Of a stretch of 64,000 nucleotides of DNA, positions 11,956-23,380 are shown piece by piece. Each line of letters opens with the position of its first letter. Position 1 is the first letter of the stretch. The stretch is from Paramyrothecium sp. XJ0827 (lineage: Eukaryota > Ascomycota > Sordariomycetes > Hypocreales > Stachybotryaceae). The translations under genes and the position numbers were made by a program. Where the stretch lies: NCBI GenBank assembly GCA_020881915.1, contig JAJFPB010000003.1, forward strand, positions 3,720,001 through 3,784,000. The letters are read 5' to 3'. The notes beneath the pieces were generated by a model. It was not told the origin of the DNA. It did not search any database and worked only from the letters and a program-made list of their open reading frames with translations.

Positions 11956-13011
11956 TCATCTGGAAGTGCGAAACTGGAACTCCTCAACCACGATAATTGG
12001 GTACTCATGAGCCCGAGTAATTGGCCGCGGTGGCAAGGGAGGTGGACTGTCTAAAGATTGCATTTGTTGGTAAAGCTTGCCCAGAGCGACGGCGTTATTG
12101 CGCAATCTGGCCAGGAAAGGTTGAGGGATCTGCTTGTCAATTCCGACTGGGACTGGACCTTTCCGGGCTGAAGATGGCTCACCAGTCCGAGGATTTGCCT
12201 CCAGCGGCGTGCTTTTGGTTTCGTTCGGCTTCTGACCACTCATGGAGGCTTCTCCTTGCGTTGGCACCCCGTTCGGCGCCGGGATGAATGGTCTGATGCA
12301 ATTTCGGACGTAATCATCCTCAACGCCTAGAGCAAGAGCGTCGGCAATGGCCAGGTTGATTCGCTTAATGTACTCTTCTTTGGGTGAGCTGTCCTCGATG
12401 TGGGTGAGGCTGGCATACACAAGGACGTCTTTCTGCCAATATTTCTGGTTCCCTGCCGGCTTCTGGATTTCGGGTTTAGCCAAGCGACAAACCTTGGCCG
12501 GGCCGCCTTTGTCCACTATCCAGGAGGTTGGCCGGCGGTACAGAGCGCTCTGGGCGCGATACAGTAATACAGGCATGTAAAGCTTAGAGTACGCGTTCTT
12601 GGACACGCCCTCGTTGATGTCTAGCCGGGCCTCGTCATTTTCGTCAATCTCGAAAACCAGGCCGTCCACCCAATGTCCCTCGGCCTCGGCGACATTGGCG
12701 TAACCGCGCTTGTTGATTTGCCACCTGTAGTTAGAGAGCCGAGCACGACCGATGTATTTGCTGTTAGGACAGCGCCGTCCCATCTGCTTCAGGTGAATGT
12801 TGCTTCCGTAAGCGAAATAGTATCTGGTTGGTCGGATGGGAGCCGGAGGCGGCTTCCCGACGGTTGGTGTAGCCATGAGGAGGACGCGGAACCAAGAATT
12901 TCCGTGCTTCCGCTCAACAGATGGATGGTTGCCAGGGATCGATTTGGGAAGACTCGAAGATTGAGTTCTGCTTGTGGAAGAGAGGATCAGGTTGTGAAAT
13001 GCGGTGGTCAT
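11956..13011 (-). CDS. Gamma-glutamylcyclotransferase-like (AIG2/GGCT fold) protein
   Basis: Single-exon ORF of 351 residues. The GGCT-fold signature RYYFAYGSNIHLKQM (about residues 64-78) binds the gamma-glutamyl group, and LDINEGVSKNAY carries the glutamate that is catalytic in GGCT enzymes (LDxxEGV). Such enzymes release 5-oxoproline from gamma-glutamyl amines or peptides. The C-terminal ~130 residues are a Pro-rich, low-complexity extension (SPPPLPPRP). Two starts are possible: ATG 13011 gives a basic, Ser-rich leader that could be a mitochondrial presequence; ATG 12876 (MATPTVGKPP) starts just before the domain. It is divergently transcribed from an amidoligase, a pairing that suggests opposed formation and breakage of a gamma-glutamyl bond (inference). 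Confidence 0.85.
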   Translation of the reverse strand: MTTAFHNLILSSTSRTQSSSLPKSIPGNHPSVERKHGNSWFRVLLMATPTVGKPPPAPIRPTRYYFAYGSNIHLKQMGRRCPNSKYIGRARLSNYRWQINKRGYANVAEAEGHWVDGLVFEIDENDEARLDINEGVSKNAYSKLYMPVLLYRAQSALYRRPTSWIVDKGGPAKVCRLAKPEIQKPAGNQKYWQKDVLVYASLTHIEDSSPKEEYIKRINLAIADALALGVEDDYVRNCIRPFIPAPNGVPTQGEASMSGQKPNETKSTPLEANPRTGEPSSARKGPVPVGIDKQIPQPFLARLRNNAVALGKLYQQMQSLDSPPPLPPRPITRAHEYPIIVVEEFQFRTSR

Positions 13012-13538
13012 CTAAAAGGTTGAGTGGATCTCCCCTGCATGCATTGGGCACCAAACCGACCGGCCATAGCCAGGGACCGGGGACTCCTCAACCAATTATC
13101 ACCGTCCACGTTCAATACGCCGCGACACAACGGCGTGGCAATCGTCTCGAAGCCTTGGGCGCGTACTGCAAAGGCGCTGCTAGCCTGGGCACCAGCCTCT
13201 GGTTTCTCCACGAAGCCTAGCCCAACGCCCGGGCCGACCCAGCGTGGTCGATCCATAACATGGACAAGGAGCTGCCCTGTTGCGACGGGCCATCCGATTT
13301 GTCGTCGACTGAAGCACGAGGGCTGATCACCTGGACGATACTTCGCCAGTCGAGTGGCTGCGATTTTTTTCAGCACCAAGAGTACCGTGTCGTGCTCAAA
13401 GAACCCAGGAGAAAACGTATAATTGAGCTTGGTAGGAAGACGAAAAGGCGTGTTATCGAGTGATCACGGTTCTCCTTAACCATCTTGAGCGTCGCTATCG
13501 ACCCAGCTCACGGCGCATTCGGCTCCACCCCGGCGGCC
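13012..13538. promoter_or_regulatory. Shared promoter of the GGCT-like/amidoligase pair
   Basis: About 530 bp lie between the divergent starts (shorter than most such gaps here). No coding signal was recognised on either strand. Its use as a bidirectional promoter is inferred from gene orientation only. Confidence 0.5.
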
Positions 13539-14554
13539 ATGGTGAAACACTACAACTTCGGCGTCGAGATCGAAGCCGTCGCCAAGCCGTATGGCGGTGG
13601 CGAAAGCTTCACAAACGTGGACTGGTACCGTCAGCTAGCCCAGAAGCTACGCAACCGAGGCATTGCTGCCGCTCATGACGACAACTCCAAGTACAGCAAG
13701 CACCCAGAGTACTACGGCGGGAAGTGGTTCGTCACCCGCGATGGGTCGCTGAAGCGTCCGCGGCCACTTGGTATGATCTTCATGCCGCATGACTGTCTGA
13801 TTCAAGATTTCGTGAAGCTAATGCTGTCAAACCAGTCTGCATGGAAGTGGTGTCCCCAAGGTTGAATACGACGCAGCCCGTCACTCGCCTGCTCTCCGAC
13901 TTCTGGGAGGCCATGCGCGTGCATTTCAATCCTCAGAAAGACGTGTCTTGCGGCGGCCACGTTCACGTCACGCCCGTCAGCCTCAACAATAAATTCTCGT
14001 TCAAGTCCCTCAAGAAGATCGCGTTTGCGTGCATAGTGTATGAGGAGTTCGTCTTGTCCATTCTGCCACCGCCTCGCCGGGAGAATCAGTACTGCACAAT
14101 CAACAGCCGCAGTGCAGACTCAGGTGTCCGCGAGACATTGCTTTACGGAAAAAGCACAGCCGCCCTGCTGCAGGTGGCGGCTCAGATAAAGGCCGCGGCG
14201 ACCGAGACGGAGCTGTACTTCTACATGCAGGGCAACCGCTATGTCCTCTGGAACTTTCAGAATATCTTCCCGAATCCCCGAACCGGACGATGCACCGGGA
14301 CCGTCGAGTTTCGTGGGGGAAACCAATTCCTCAACACACGCGGGACGTTGGGGTGGGTAGCCTTCGTGCTCGGCTTCATTACACTAGCCATACAGGAGGA
14401 TCTGCTTCATAAGTTCTCCTCCTACCTACCACCGACGGATCCAAACTTCCTCGCACGCCTCGAAGAGTGGTGGAAGCGCATCCGCAAGGCTGCGAAAAAG
14501 TCGCGGATGAGCCGCCATCTCCCGGATGACTGGAAGAAAATGCAGACTAGGTAG
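13539..14554 (+). CDS. Amidoligase_2-family ATP-dependent amide ligase
   Basis: Two exons (13539-13770, 13836-14554) give 316 residues. The glutamine-synthetase-like amidoligase motifs occur in order: YNFGVEIEAV near residue 5 (metal/ATP-binding Glu), VCMEVVSP across the intron, SCGGHVHVTP (about residue 120) and GTVEFRGGNQF (about residue 255) with the conserved Arg. Members are predicted to form amide bonds between an amino or acid group and a peptide or metabolite, often a gamma-glutamyl linkage. The first in-frame ATG is 13539, right before the fold; the ORF upstream lacks another ATG. The divergent neighbour is a GGCT-like protein, which fits a shared metabolite. The actual substrate is unknown. 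The intron is GTATGA...ACCAG, 65 bp. Confidence 0.85.
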
Positions 14555-14892
14555 TGCTGTGCAGGATTGCAAAGGGGCTTGCTATCTTCATGTACCACAT
14601 GTTGGGGGCAAGAAGTCATATTGCAAGTTGTACCATCATTATTCTTCAGGTCGTGGTATGGTGTTGTTGCTCTTGATTTGTGCATCGTGCTTCATCGTTT
14701 TTGGCAACAGAAGAGACTCAGGGAGAGCTCATGAACAACAGGCACGCTCGGAAAGCGTCATGGATACAGGATTGCATTGCTTGGAGACTCAAAGGATAAC
14801 TTCCGAAATCCAAGTGTAAATACATTATGCTGGTGTTTCATTTACAAACATCGTTAGTTAGGGTATTTTGGTTTTTCTTCTTCTTCTTCGTT
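14555..14892. other. Intergenic between convergent genes
   Basis: 338 bp holding the 3' ends of the amidoligase (plus) and mccA (minus), with a CTT-rich stretch at about 14874-14890. No gene seen. Confidence 0.5.
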
Positions 14893-17173
14893 CTACTCGT
14901 CTTTTACAGGCTCCTCTTCAAATACCACAAGCACTGTGCCCGCTTTGCAGATATCCTAGAAAGATGTCAGTGAAAAGCCGGGCGAGACAAGACTGAGGGT
15001 ACTTACTCCTTCTTTATGTGCCAGTTTCTTAACCACGCCGTCTTGTGGAGATCGAATAACTGTCTCCATCTTCATTGATTCGATGCTAAAAAGTCTCGTA
15101 TCAGCACCGCAGGTCACCTCAATATTTAAGCTTGGCTGGGGGAGATACTCACACAACCAATGGAGTGCCCTTCTTGACTACTTGTCCTTCCTCGACCTCA
15201 TTCTTCAAAACCTTGCAAGGCATAGGGGCGACGACTGAGGCGGCCGCCTCCTTCAAGCCAAGCGCCTTCTCGTACCAGGCTGGCGGGAGGAGTGCAAGAT
15301 CCGTCTTGACTCCGTGCTGGAAAATGGTAATTTTGGTGTCGTTGGCATCGGGCTGTCGAACAATAGTTGAATCCAACCTCTCAGAGGGGAAGTATGATTC
15401 CAATCGTGTAACAGGACCATCGGCCTTTGGCTCGGCAACAATGTTTGTGAAGACTTCGGGAGCGGTCTCGCCTTTGCGTGACACCGAAACGTCATAGAGG
15501 TTGGGGCCCTTTTGCACCACGCTAGCTTCAATGACTTCTCCTTCTTGCTCGCTGTATCCATCTAACACCTTGAACGCCAACTTGCGCTCATTGGTCGCCT
15601 TTGGCTCTCCAAAACCAAGGGTAAGGCCGTGTGGTGCGCTGTTTTGCAGCTGCTCGCTAATGACGCCTAGCGCAGCCTGGGCGAAGACTTCATTCTTAAT
15701 GTGACGAGGCTTGAACAACTCATCCCTCCACTTGTCGATGAAACCAGTCTCGACATCACCTTCGATGAATGCTTGAGTGTCGCATACGCGCTTGAGGAAT
15801 TCAACATTGGTGCTCACACCAACAATCTCAAAGGCTCGCAAAGCTTGTTCGAGCTTTGCAATGGCTGTCTTTCGAGTCTCTCCACGCACGATGAGCTTTG
15901 CAATCATGCCATCGTAGGCTTCCGATACAGTACTTCCGGATCCGAAGCCCCAATCCAGTCGTACATCCTCGTCAGCTCGAATGGATTCGGGCAGAACGGC
16001 GTGCACAAGCTTTCCGGAGTCAGGCATGAAACCCTTCTCGGGGTTCTCGGCGTAGATACGAGCCTCAATAGCCGCGCCTCTCTGGTTCATCCTCTCCTCG
16101 ACCTCTGCCTGGGTGAGGGGCAGTGCCTCACCAGCAGCGACGCGGAACTGCCACTCAACCAAATCAAGGCCTGTGACCATTTCGGTGACGGGATGCTCAA
16201 CTTGTAACCTGGTGTTCATTTCCATAAAGTAGAACTTGTTTGTGTCCTTGTCTAGGATGAATTCGACCGTGCCCGCGCCGACATAGCCAACTGCGGAAGC
16301 CGCTTTCCTGGCCTTCTCCCACAGGTCTTTCCTTGTGACATCGTCGAGATCTGGTGCCGGGGACTCTTCCAGAATTTTCTGGTGTCGACGTTGAACGCTG
16401 CAATCTCTCTCGCCAAGAGCAAGAGTATTTCCAAACTTGTCGGCAAAAACTTGGACCTCGACGTGTCTTGGGCGAACAATGTACTTTTCGACAAGCATAA
16501 CTTCACCGCCTTCGCCGAAAGATGCCCTAGCCTCGGCACGAGCACTCTTCAGCTGTGATGCAAACTCGTCCTCTGTCAGGACAATTCGCATGCCTTTACC
16601 ACCTCCGCCACGTACACTCTTGAGAAGAACGGGGAAGGTGATATCCTTGGCGTACTTTAGTAGCTGTTCTTCGCCCTGCTCTGATCCGTGGTATCCCGGC
16701 ACACAAGGCACATTTGCTTCCGTCATAATCTCCTTGCTTCGAGCCTTGTTGCCCATGTCAGCCATGGCAGTTGCCGGTGGCCCGACGAAGATAATGCCCT
16801 CTTCCTCACAGCGTTCGGCAAACTTGGAGTTTTCGGACAGGAAGCCGTAACCGGGGTGCAGGGCCTCGATGCCGTTCTTCTTTGCTAACGCGATGATCTT
16901 TTCGCCATCGAGGTAACCATTGGCGGGGCCGAGACCAAGGGACTGGTATCCGGTTGAAGCGTGCCACGAGCCAGCGTCGACATCAGTATAGACGGTGGTG
17001 GCCTTGATGCCCATGCGCTCCGCGGTGCGATTGACACGGATGGCAATCTCACCGCGATTGGCGATAAGCACCGACTTGATTGCTGGAGTGGCTTTCGGTA
17101 CCGAGGGGGCCGCTGTGGTGAGCAAACGCCTGGGAGCCCTCAAGGGAACGCGGTTCGGTCTAAGGGAACGCAT
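14893..17173 (-). CDS. mccA: Methylcrotonyl-CoA carboxylase alpha (biotin) subunit, mitochondrial
   Basis: Three exons (17173-15153, 15085-15007, 14955-14893) encode 720 residues. In leucine breakdown the alpha subunit carboxylates biotin using ATP and bicarbonate; the beta subunit (not in this window) then carboxylates 3-methylcrotonyl-CoA. Visible parts: an Arg-rich presequence (MRSLRPNRVPLRAPRRLLTT) for mitochondrial import; the biotin carboxylase start VLIANRGEIAIRV; the ATP-grasp loop VRGGGGKGMR; FMEMNTRLQVEHPVTE; a BT-type linker; and the biotinyl motif ESMKMET with target Lys about residue 679, split from the body by an intron. Pyruvate and acetyl-CoA carboxylases are excluded by length and lack of a transferase domain; propionyl-CoA carboxylase alpha is the closest alternative. 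The ATG at 17173 is the first in frame. Confidence 0.92.
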
Positions 17174-18169
17174 TGTGATGATGATATGCAATGATACGAA
17201 GGAAGACGCATCAACTGCTCGAAGACAGCTTCGAAGCAGATTCCTGTTCGTAGAAGTGAAATTGTGAGATGCGAAAAGAGAATCAGTCCGCTGGGGAAGC
17301 CGGCGACAAGCCCAGATAACCCAGACGACACGGGAAACAATTGCTGTGGCAGCTCAATGCCGACCGGTGGCAGCCGAAGGTAACCGTCGGTTCCTCCGTC
17401 ATATTGCTTCACAGCCCATCACGTGGTGGTTTGCTACACGTACCTAGTCTCCAGCGCGGGGAAGTTGCGGGGAGCGCCGTGACAGGCTTAGCCATGTTCG
17501 ATTAGCTAAGACACTTTGCTTGCCGTCCCTTACCGTCCCTTCCCGAAATGGCACGGGTAATTATAGATCGTGAGGAATCGTAAAAAGTTTAATTATTTCC
17601 ACCCGTCGTGAGATGCCTAGGTAGTAAGCTACCTTAGTAACTAAGTTACGTAGCAGTTAGGTGCATCTATCACGTACGCCGCGATTACCTACGAAGATGA
17701 CTTATGATGATTCCCGATGTATCAGTTGCTCCTGTAGCTGATGACCGAAGAAGAACAAAAAAGACTGTCCTCAAGGTGTTGTGTAGGAAAATTGAGCAAA
17801 TTACAAAAATTCCTCAGCGTTAACCCGCATCTTCATTGTCGTCTATTGTCTGTTGTCCATATTGTACAGGAAAGAAAGTAAGGAAAAAGGCTATGATGGG
17901 CGTGACAAAAAAGGACAGAACGCATTGGCCTTCAAGGCAGATATTCCGCAAGTTGAAAATAGACTGCTTAATTACTTGAAAAAGTGGTGCAAAGGAAAAT
18001 AAAATAAAATAAAATACTCATTGAACATTATGAGAATACCATCTGTATATTCTGCTGTTATTATATTTGTGTTTTACTACATTTTACTTTATATTTCTCT
18101 TCATCTTGCTAAATAAATGCACAAAGCGCTGTCAAGCCACTAATTCCGGCGGAAACTGCCGCCGTTTTA
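17174..18169. other. Intergenic: mccA promoter and low-GC flank
   Basis: About 1 kb. The proximal part should be the mccA promoter. Around 17610-17650 there are overlapping palindromic TAGGTA/TACCTTAG-type runs, and at about 17995-18016 an (AAAAT)n simple repeat. The distal 250 bp is AT-rich. No gene recognised. Confidence 0.5.
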
Positions 18170-20070
18170 ATGGGCTCGACCATTGAGGGGAATCAAGCGG
18201 GAGAGGTCACGGGCCTGGTAGTATAAGGTAACTTCTCTGCGCAGCTCCTGTACGTGCTCGAGGGTCGGGCAAAGCGCTCATGGGCCATTTTATCCCCTTC
18301 AAGACGTGCTTCAGTTGAGCCGCTTGCGATTTGTGCGACATTGGATGGGCCACGCAGAGTCTCAAACAGGAATAACATCACGCAATGGTAGTGCATACTG
18401 CGAATTTATCAGCTTCTCTTCTGCTATCAAATATTAATTTCGCACATACTGGATCTTCAGGTTTGCAGGCATCACCATGTGCCTCGCCTTGAGCGGAGCC
18501 GGCAGCGCCTGCAGCCACTCCTGGAGTTGATCTTGAAAGCCCATGGCATCGCGAAGCGTAATTGGTCATTTGGGTATGGCGAAAGAACGCTACGCAATCT
18601 GATTCATTATGCTCCAGAACGCAGCAGCGGCGCGAAAGACTGCGCTGTGGTAGAGAGGGCACGGGGTGCTCGCATCCGGCTATATTACCCATACCTCCCC
18701 AACAGAGTCGGGCATGTTCATCATAGGAGGTTGAGCAAGCAAAGCCTCCATATGGAAGTGAAAGATTTGCATGCTGCCGCGTTAGGCCAATGTACGGCCG
18801 GAAAACCAATAGGACACAAAACTTACGCCTTGACAAGAAAACAACGACCAGGCGCTAATAGCATATACAGTTCTCTGCTTCAGACTCCTGGATGCGAAAG
18901 TTTCTTCGAATAGGCCCTTGTCTTTGGCCATGAAATGGACTGGAGCAGATAGCACATGCCGACCTTGTCTATGCCATCCATGTTCAGAGACACACATATC
19001 ACCTGCCCGGCTTGAATGGTCGTGATCTTATTCTTGCCGCCCCTCTCGAGCTCCCAAAGACGCTTCGCCTCGGTCAGGAACTGGTAGTCGAGAGTGCACG
19101 GATTCCAAAGCTCCGAGCGCTCGGAGAGCCCTATTTAGCCATACCACGATGGAGTTGGGGTTTAATACGGATCGAAAGCAGCAAGCGAGGCACTCATACA
19201 AGCAATCGCGAGGCCCACGATAAACGACAATAAGGAGCAGTATCGCTCTCTGCCGCTAACCAAATCGTCTACGAAGTGACCGATTTGGAAACAAGTTTGG
19301 GATGAAAATTCGGATTTGAAGTACGTCGGTAGCAATTTCTGCATCGTTTCGTCAAAAGAGGTAATATGGGTCCATCGAAAAGCTTTCACTTGCTCGAGGC
19401 GAGACTCATAGACCTCTGCAGCATGGTAGGGATTTCATATGCCTTCTCCAACTATTTGGCGCCGTCGCTTAGAGGCACGCTTGGGATCTTCACCCATGGT
19501 TTGTTGCCAAAGAAGAGAGTCGAGGTACATGTTTTGTGAGACTCCCAATGAACGTGGCATGTTCACAACGAACGGGTACTCATATCGGAACTACATTATC
19601 TAGGGCTGCATAGCGCACTCAAGAACCAACTCGCCATCGCGAACATGACGGACTATAGACTCAACGTCATCCCCGGCCCTTAGGAGCTGCACCACCGCGT
19701 TGGTATCGCTCGGGCTCCTGGTCCGGAGGAACTCAATGAGATCCTCATTATAGCTGTTCTCGCTATTGAGCTCGGGGTTCTGCGCTTTCGCAATTCACTA
19801 TAGGTTTCAGCTTAGGTTGTCTCGTACTCGCACTGAGTGTTGGACTTCTGGCATCTTTGGCATGTAAGGCAGGCGGCATTAACAATACACAAAAGGAACA
19901 TTCACGCGCATGGGAACAGAGCGGTATTACTATCTAAACATAACTGGATTGTAGACCTTGACTTTTTCCCCCCTTCGGTGTGGTGTGCATGCCACGGTGA
20001 CGGCCCGCTTCTTTGGACGTAAATCTGAAATTTCTCCTGAGACGTATCTCGGCCCGCTGCTTCCCCTGAC
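18170..20070 (-). pseudogene. Degraded Zn(II)2Cys6 / fungal_trans transcription factor
   Basis: Pieces of one regulator lie in the correct order on the minus strand but in different frames with stops between them. From 5' to 3': a remnant zinc-cluster segment (KKRAVTVACTPHRRGEKVKV, ~20030-19970) in which cysteines appear replaced; a linker segment (EFLRTRSPSDTNAVVQLLRA, ~19750-19690); a second in another frame (FRYEYPFVVNMP, ~19590-19560); the fungal_trans start (YHAAEVYESRLEQVKAFRWT, ~19430-19370) with FVDDLVSGRERYCS; LWNPCTLDYQFLTEAKRLWE (~19110-19055); MDGIDKVG; SAWSLFSCQG; and FQDQLQEWLQALPAPLKARH (~18530-18470). The order and motif types match fungus-specific transcription factors. Multiple stops and shifts make a functional product very unlikely. 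Boundaries are approximate. Confidence 0.75.
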
Positions 20071-20608
20071 CGGAGCAGCAACAGACGGAATAGGCGAGAG
20101 GACTCAGCCGGCCGCCGGGAAGAAGTCGACTGCTGGGGTATTGAGCTCATTATTCGAGAATACTTTGAGCGTCAAAACATGCTTATGGCTCAGTCTGTAT
20201 AATGCCAGACGGATTGTTTGTATGGCCGGGACCGGGAGGAGAAAAACACCGCACGATTACGCCTCCTCATCAGACGCCATGATAACACATATCACCGATA
20301 GGCATCTCGATCGTGTTGCAATATTCACTATAGTAAAATGACTCAAGATTTAATAAGTAAATAAAACCATTCGACCAAGTTTTGAGCACTATTTATAATA
20401 CCATTCCGAACGGCTTTTGTAGTTTAGCTAGGACACTTAAAGAAGAAGCAACGATCATCGGCTTGCAGTCGTCGCCAGCGAATTAGGAACGCGTCAATGA
20501 GTTTTGCGAAGATTCAGTATGTGTGGATTGGACGAATTGAGGAGATGGAGGTTTTGTTACTTTGGTCCATGCCTGGACCTGTGGAGCTTCGAATTCTCAC
20601 CTGCAAAT
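20071..20608. other. Intergenic with no recognised gene
   Basis: 540 bp between the dead regulator and the aminotransferase 3' end. The upstream part could hold the old promoter of the regulator. No motifs recognised. Confidence 0.45.
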
Positions 20609-22416
20609 TTACCCGAGGGCTAGTATTACCGACTCTTTGACCTTGGAAACTATCCTCTCAATGTCATGTTTTGTGCTCGTGTAAGCAGGTCCTATCCACG
20701 CGTGATCTCCAGTCGTACCGTCCTTGGTACCTACTCCCGGGTAGAAGCTGATGCCTACATCGTTGAGCGCAGCCAAATGAATTTTCTTCGCGATTCCTGC
20801 AGATGGCGGGAATGGCTCTTTCGTCTTCTTACAGGCCACGAATTCCAGCTTCATATGTGTCAGCGTACGTCTTCCAACCTGCAACAGTTCCTGACTGGGT
20901 TCTCAACTCACCGACCAGAAGAAGCCTCTGCCTCTAACATTACCGACGTAGGGGTGGTCGTCCAGTTGCTCATGCAGAAGCTTGCCCAGATATTCGCCGT
21001 TCTTGCGAACATTCTCAACTAGGTTGTCTTCTCTTACAATCCGCTGAACCTCTAGTGCAGCAGCACATCCTACGGGGTGTCCTTGATAAGTATGTGCGTG
21101 TGAGAAAACACTATTGCTAACGTTAGTTTAAGAGTTCAGGATATACACACCATTGCGACTTACCCAGTTCCAGCTACCAACGCATCTGACACACGATGAT
21201 TGATGAACATGCCAGCCATTGGTGCGAATCCACCCGCTAGACCTTTGGCAATGGTCTGAATATCTGGGACGACGCCCTCTTGCTCCCACGCATGAAGTGA
21301 CCCACAACGACCCATCCCGGACATGACCTCTGTTCATGATCAGTCATCTTGAATAGGGCTCAAGTCTTATCAGTACTGACCGTCCAAAATGAGGAGCGCC
21401 CCATACTTGTCGCATACTTTCTTCATAGCTTTGAAATAGCCAGCAGGTGCAGGGACTGTGCCAAGGGTCTTTCATGCAACGAAATCAGCCAAGAATATGA
21501 ACATCCGGAGAATGAATACTTACAGCTCCAACAACAGGCTCACAAACAAATGCACAAACAGTATCGGGTCCAAGCTCCTGGAACTTTTGATCGAGCTCAT
21601 CTGCCAATTGCTGCACGTAATCCTCCGTTGTCTGGCCATCAGCCTTTCCCCGATACTCGTTGGCGGCTGAGACACGGTGAACGTTGTCGAACAGCATGCC
21701 CTCGAAGAGTTTCCGCCGTCCGACATGACCACTCATCGAAAGGGACCCAAGAGTTGAGCCGTGATAAGACCCTTCGCGTGCAATGAAGTTTTTACGCTGG
21801 GGCTGCTTTGGGTTAAGCTCCATGTAATACTGTCTTGCCATCTTCATGGCTGCCTCCATGGCTTCAGCGCCTAGGATTTGTTAGACGTCACGTCTCACTT
21901 CGAACAAGAATTTGATAACGTACCAGAGCACATCAGGTACACCTTGGACATCTCCCCGTTAGTCCCCCTGATGAGCTCCGCAGCCAGTTCTTCGCCAATT
22001 GGATGCCCATAAAACATTGAATTTGAGTAAGAAAAATTGTTCATTTGCTTAATCATGGCAGTTTTGACCCTCTCATTATCGTAGCCAATGCAGGCTACTG
22101 CTGCACCACAAGTCGTATCCTCGATCTGTTTGCCATTGGAGAACGTCACAGTTGTACCCTTAGCCGCCACAATGTTTAGAGGCACTGGATTTAGATTCGG
22201 ATGAAGCACAGCACTGGGTTCACTGGCATTGCCCAGCAACGGTTGCTCTGGGCTGCGGGTTATGGCAGAAGTGCTGAAGGCTGCAGCGGCAGCTTGTCGG
22301 GTGCTGCCACATGGAGCCCCTTGAAGCTTATAAGAAATTGATGGAAATGCTAAAGCAGACTTCCTGGCACGACGCAGGAGCACTTGAAAGTGCCTCGATG
22401 TGTTTGTGGCGGACAT
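20609..22416 (-). CDS. Class-III PLP-dependent aminotransferase, probably mitochondrial
   Basis: Six exons (22416-21924, 21870-21524, 21468-21381, 21329-21164, 21110-20912, 20848-20609) give 510 residues, all in frame. Fold-type-I class-III features are in order: a Gly-containing cofactor loop (YLMCSGAEAMEAAMKMARQ), REGSYHGSTLGSLSMSGH, VCEPVVGATLGTVPAPAGY, the cofactor Asp in LLILDEVMSGMGRCG, and TIAKGLAGGFAPM with the Schiff-base Lys near residue 337. The family includes GABA, ornithine and omega-amino-acid aminotransferases; the substrate cannot be told from these motifs. The leader (MSATNTSRHFQVLLRRARK, Arg-rich, later AAAAAFSTSA) looks like a mitochondrial presequence. The start is the first in-frame ATG at 22416. 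Confidence 0.88.
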
Positions 22417-22929
22417 TGGTGAAGTCAATAGTTGGATGTCTCGTCGCAAACCTCAAACTTCAAGGAGCTCGATAGCAAGCGTACTGAAAAAGAGCGAGCG
22501 AACTATTCATCAGACATTAGATTCTCCAACTCATTCTGCCCCATTCCGGTTTCGCACGTTGGAGGAGTGTAGACTCGAAGGATCATGTGGATCTCCTAGT
22601 GGTGTCTGCATTGCAGCTTACATCCCACCCGCCACTTTTCTCGGAACTGCGGAAGGGGTGATCCTTGTCCTGGTGAGGGTCGTGTCGAAAACTGCGCCCA
22701 CCCCTCTGACAGATGTAACGTTCAGGGTTCTAGCGCTTACCAGTAGTCCATGGACTGCCGTAGATCTCTGACAAAGATTACGACAGTTGATACAGTCAAA
22801 TGCCATGCTCCTTACAGAGCATGGCGGGCAAAGGCTTGGATTCCTTGCATATATGTGGTGTGTACTCTGGCCAGAGGAGCATTTCAAAAGTTCTTGCCTA
22901 CTTAGATATACTACGCGAGGTAGGGATTA
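22417..22929. other. Intergenic: aminotransferase promoter
   Basis: About 510 bp of normal base composition upstream of the aminotransferase, ending where the AT-rich island begins. No gene recognised. Confidence 0.5.
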
Positions 22930-23195
22930 GCCCCAGTATCTTAAATACGGGCTAAATGTATTAAAATTACTATAAGGGAGTTGACTAACTTAAATACTAC
23001 TTTATAACCTCTTTTTATTAAGTAACTTATTATAATATATAACATATAATATTATAATTAATATCTTACATTTAATTTTAATACTAAAATAATAGCTTTA
23101 TTTCTTAGAAGTAATATAAAAGAAAGTTAATTATTAATTAAAAAGCTATCTTATTACAATAGCTTTGGGCTTGATTAAGTAAGTTCTAGGGTATA

Positions 23196-23243
23196 ACGTA
23201 CATGATAAGCGAGTGCACCAACCAAGCGAGTGCACCAAAAATT
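23196..23243 (+). repeat. Left terminal inverted repeat (48 bp)
   Basis: Begins acgtacatgataagcgagtg. It contains the unit aagcgagtgcacca twice, separated by acc. It matches the right end in inverse orientation without mismatch over 48 bp. Confidence 0.95.
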
Positions 23244-23380
23244 CACACCATTAAAATAGAACATTACTTAAAATCACTACAAAACATCTAATCAATTAAA
23301 ATTAATCACTATCGTCTTCTTCAGATACTAACACAACTATCTGACATGTTCTTGAATTATGTCCGGTATTTCCACAGGTT

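Noticed and set aside
18479..18913. 144-codon plus-strand ORF
   Set aside because: It is antisense to the decayed Zn2Cys6 regulator, whose minus-strand fragments are recognisable.
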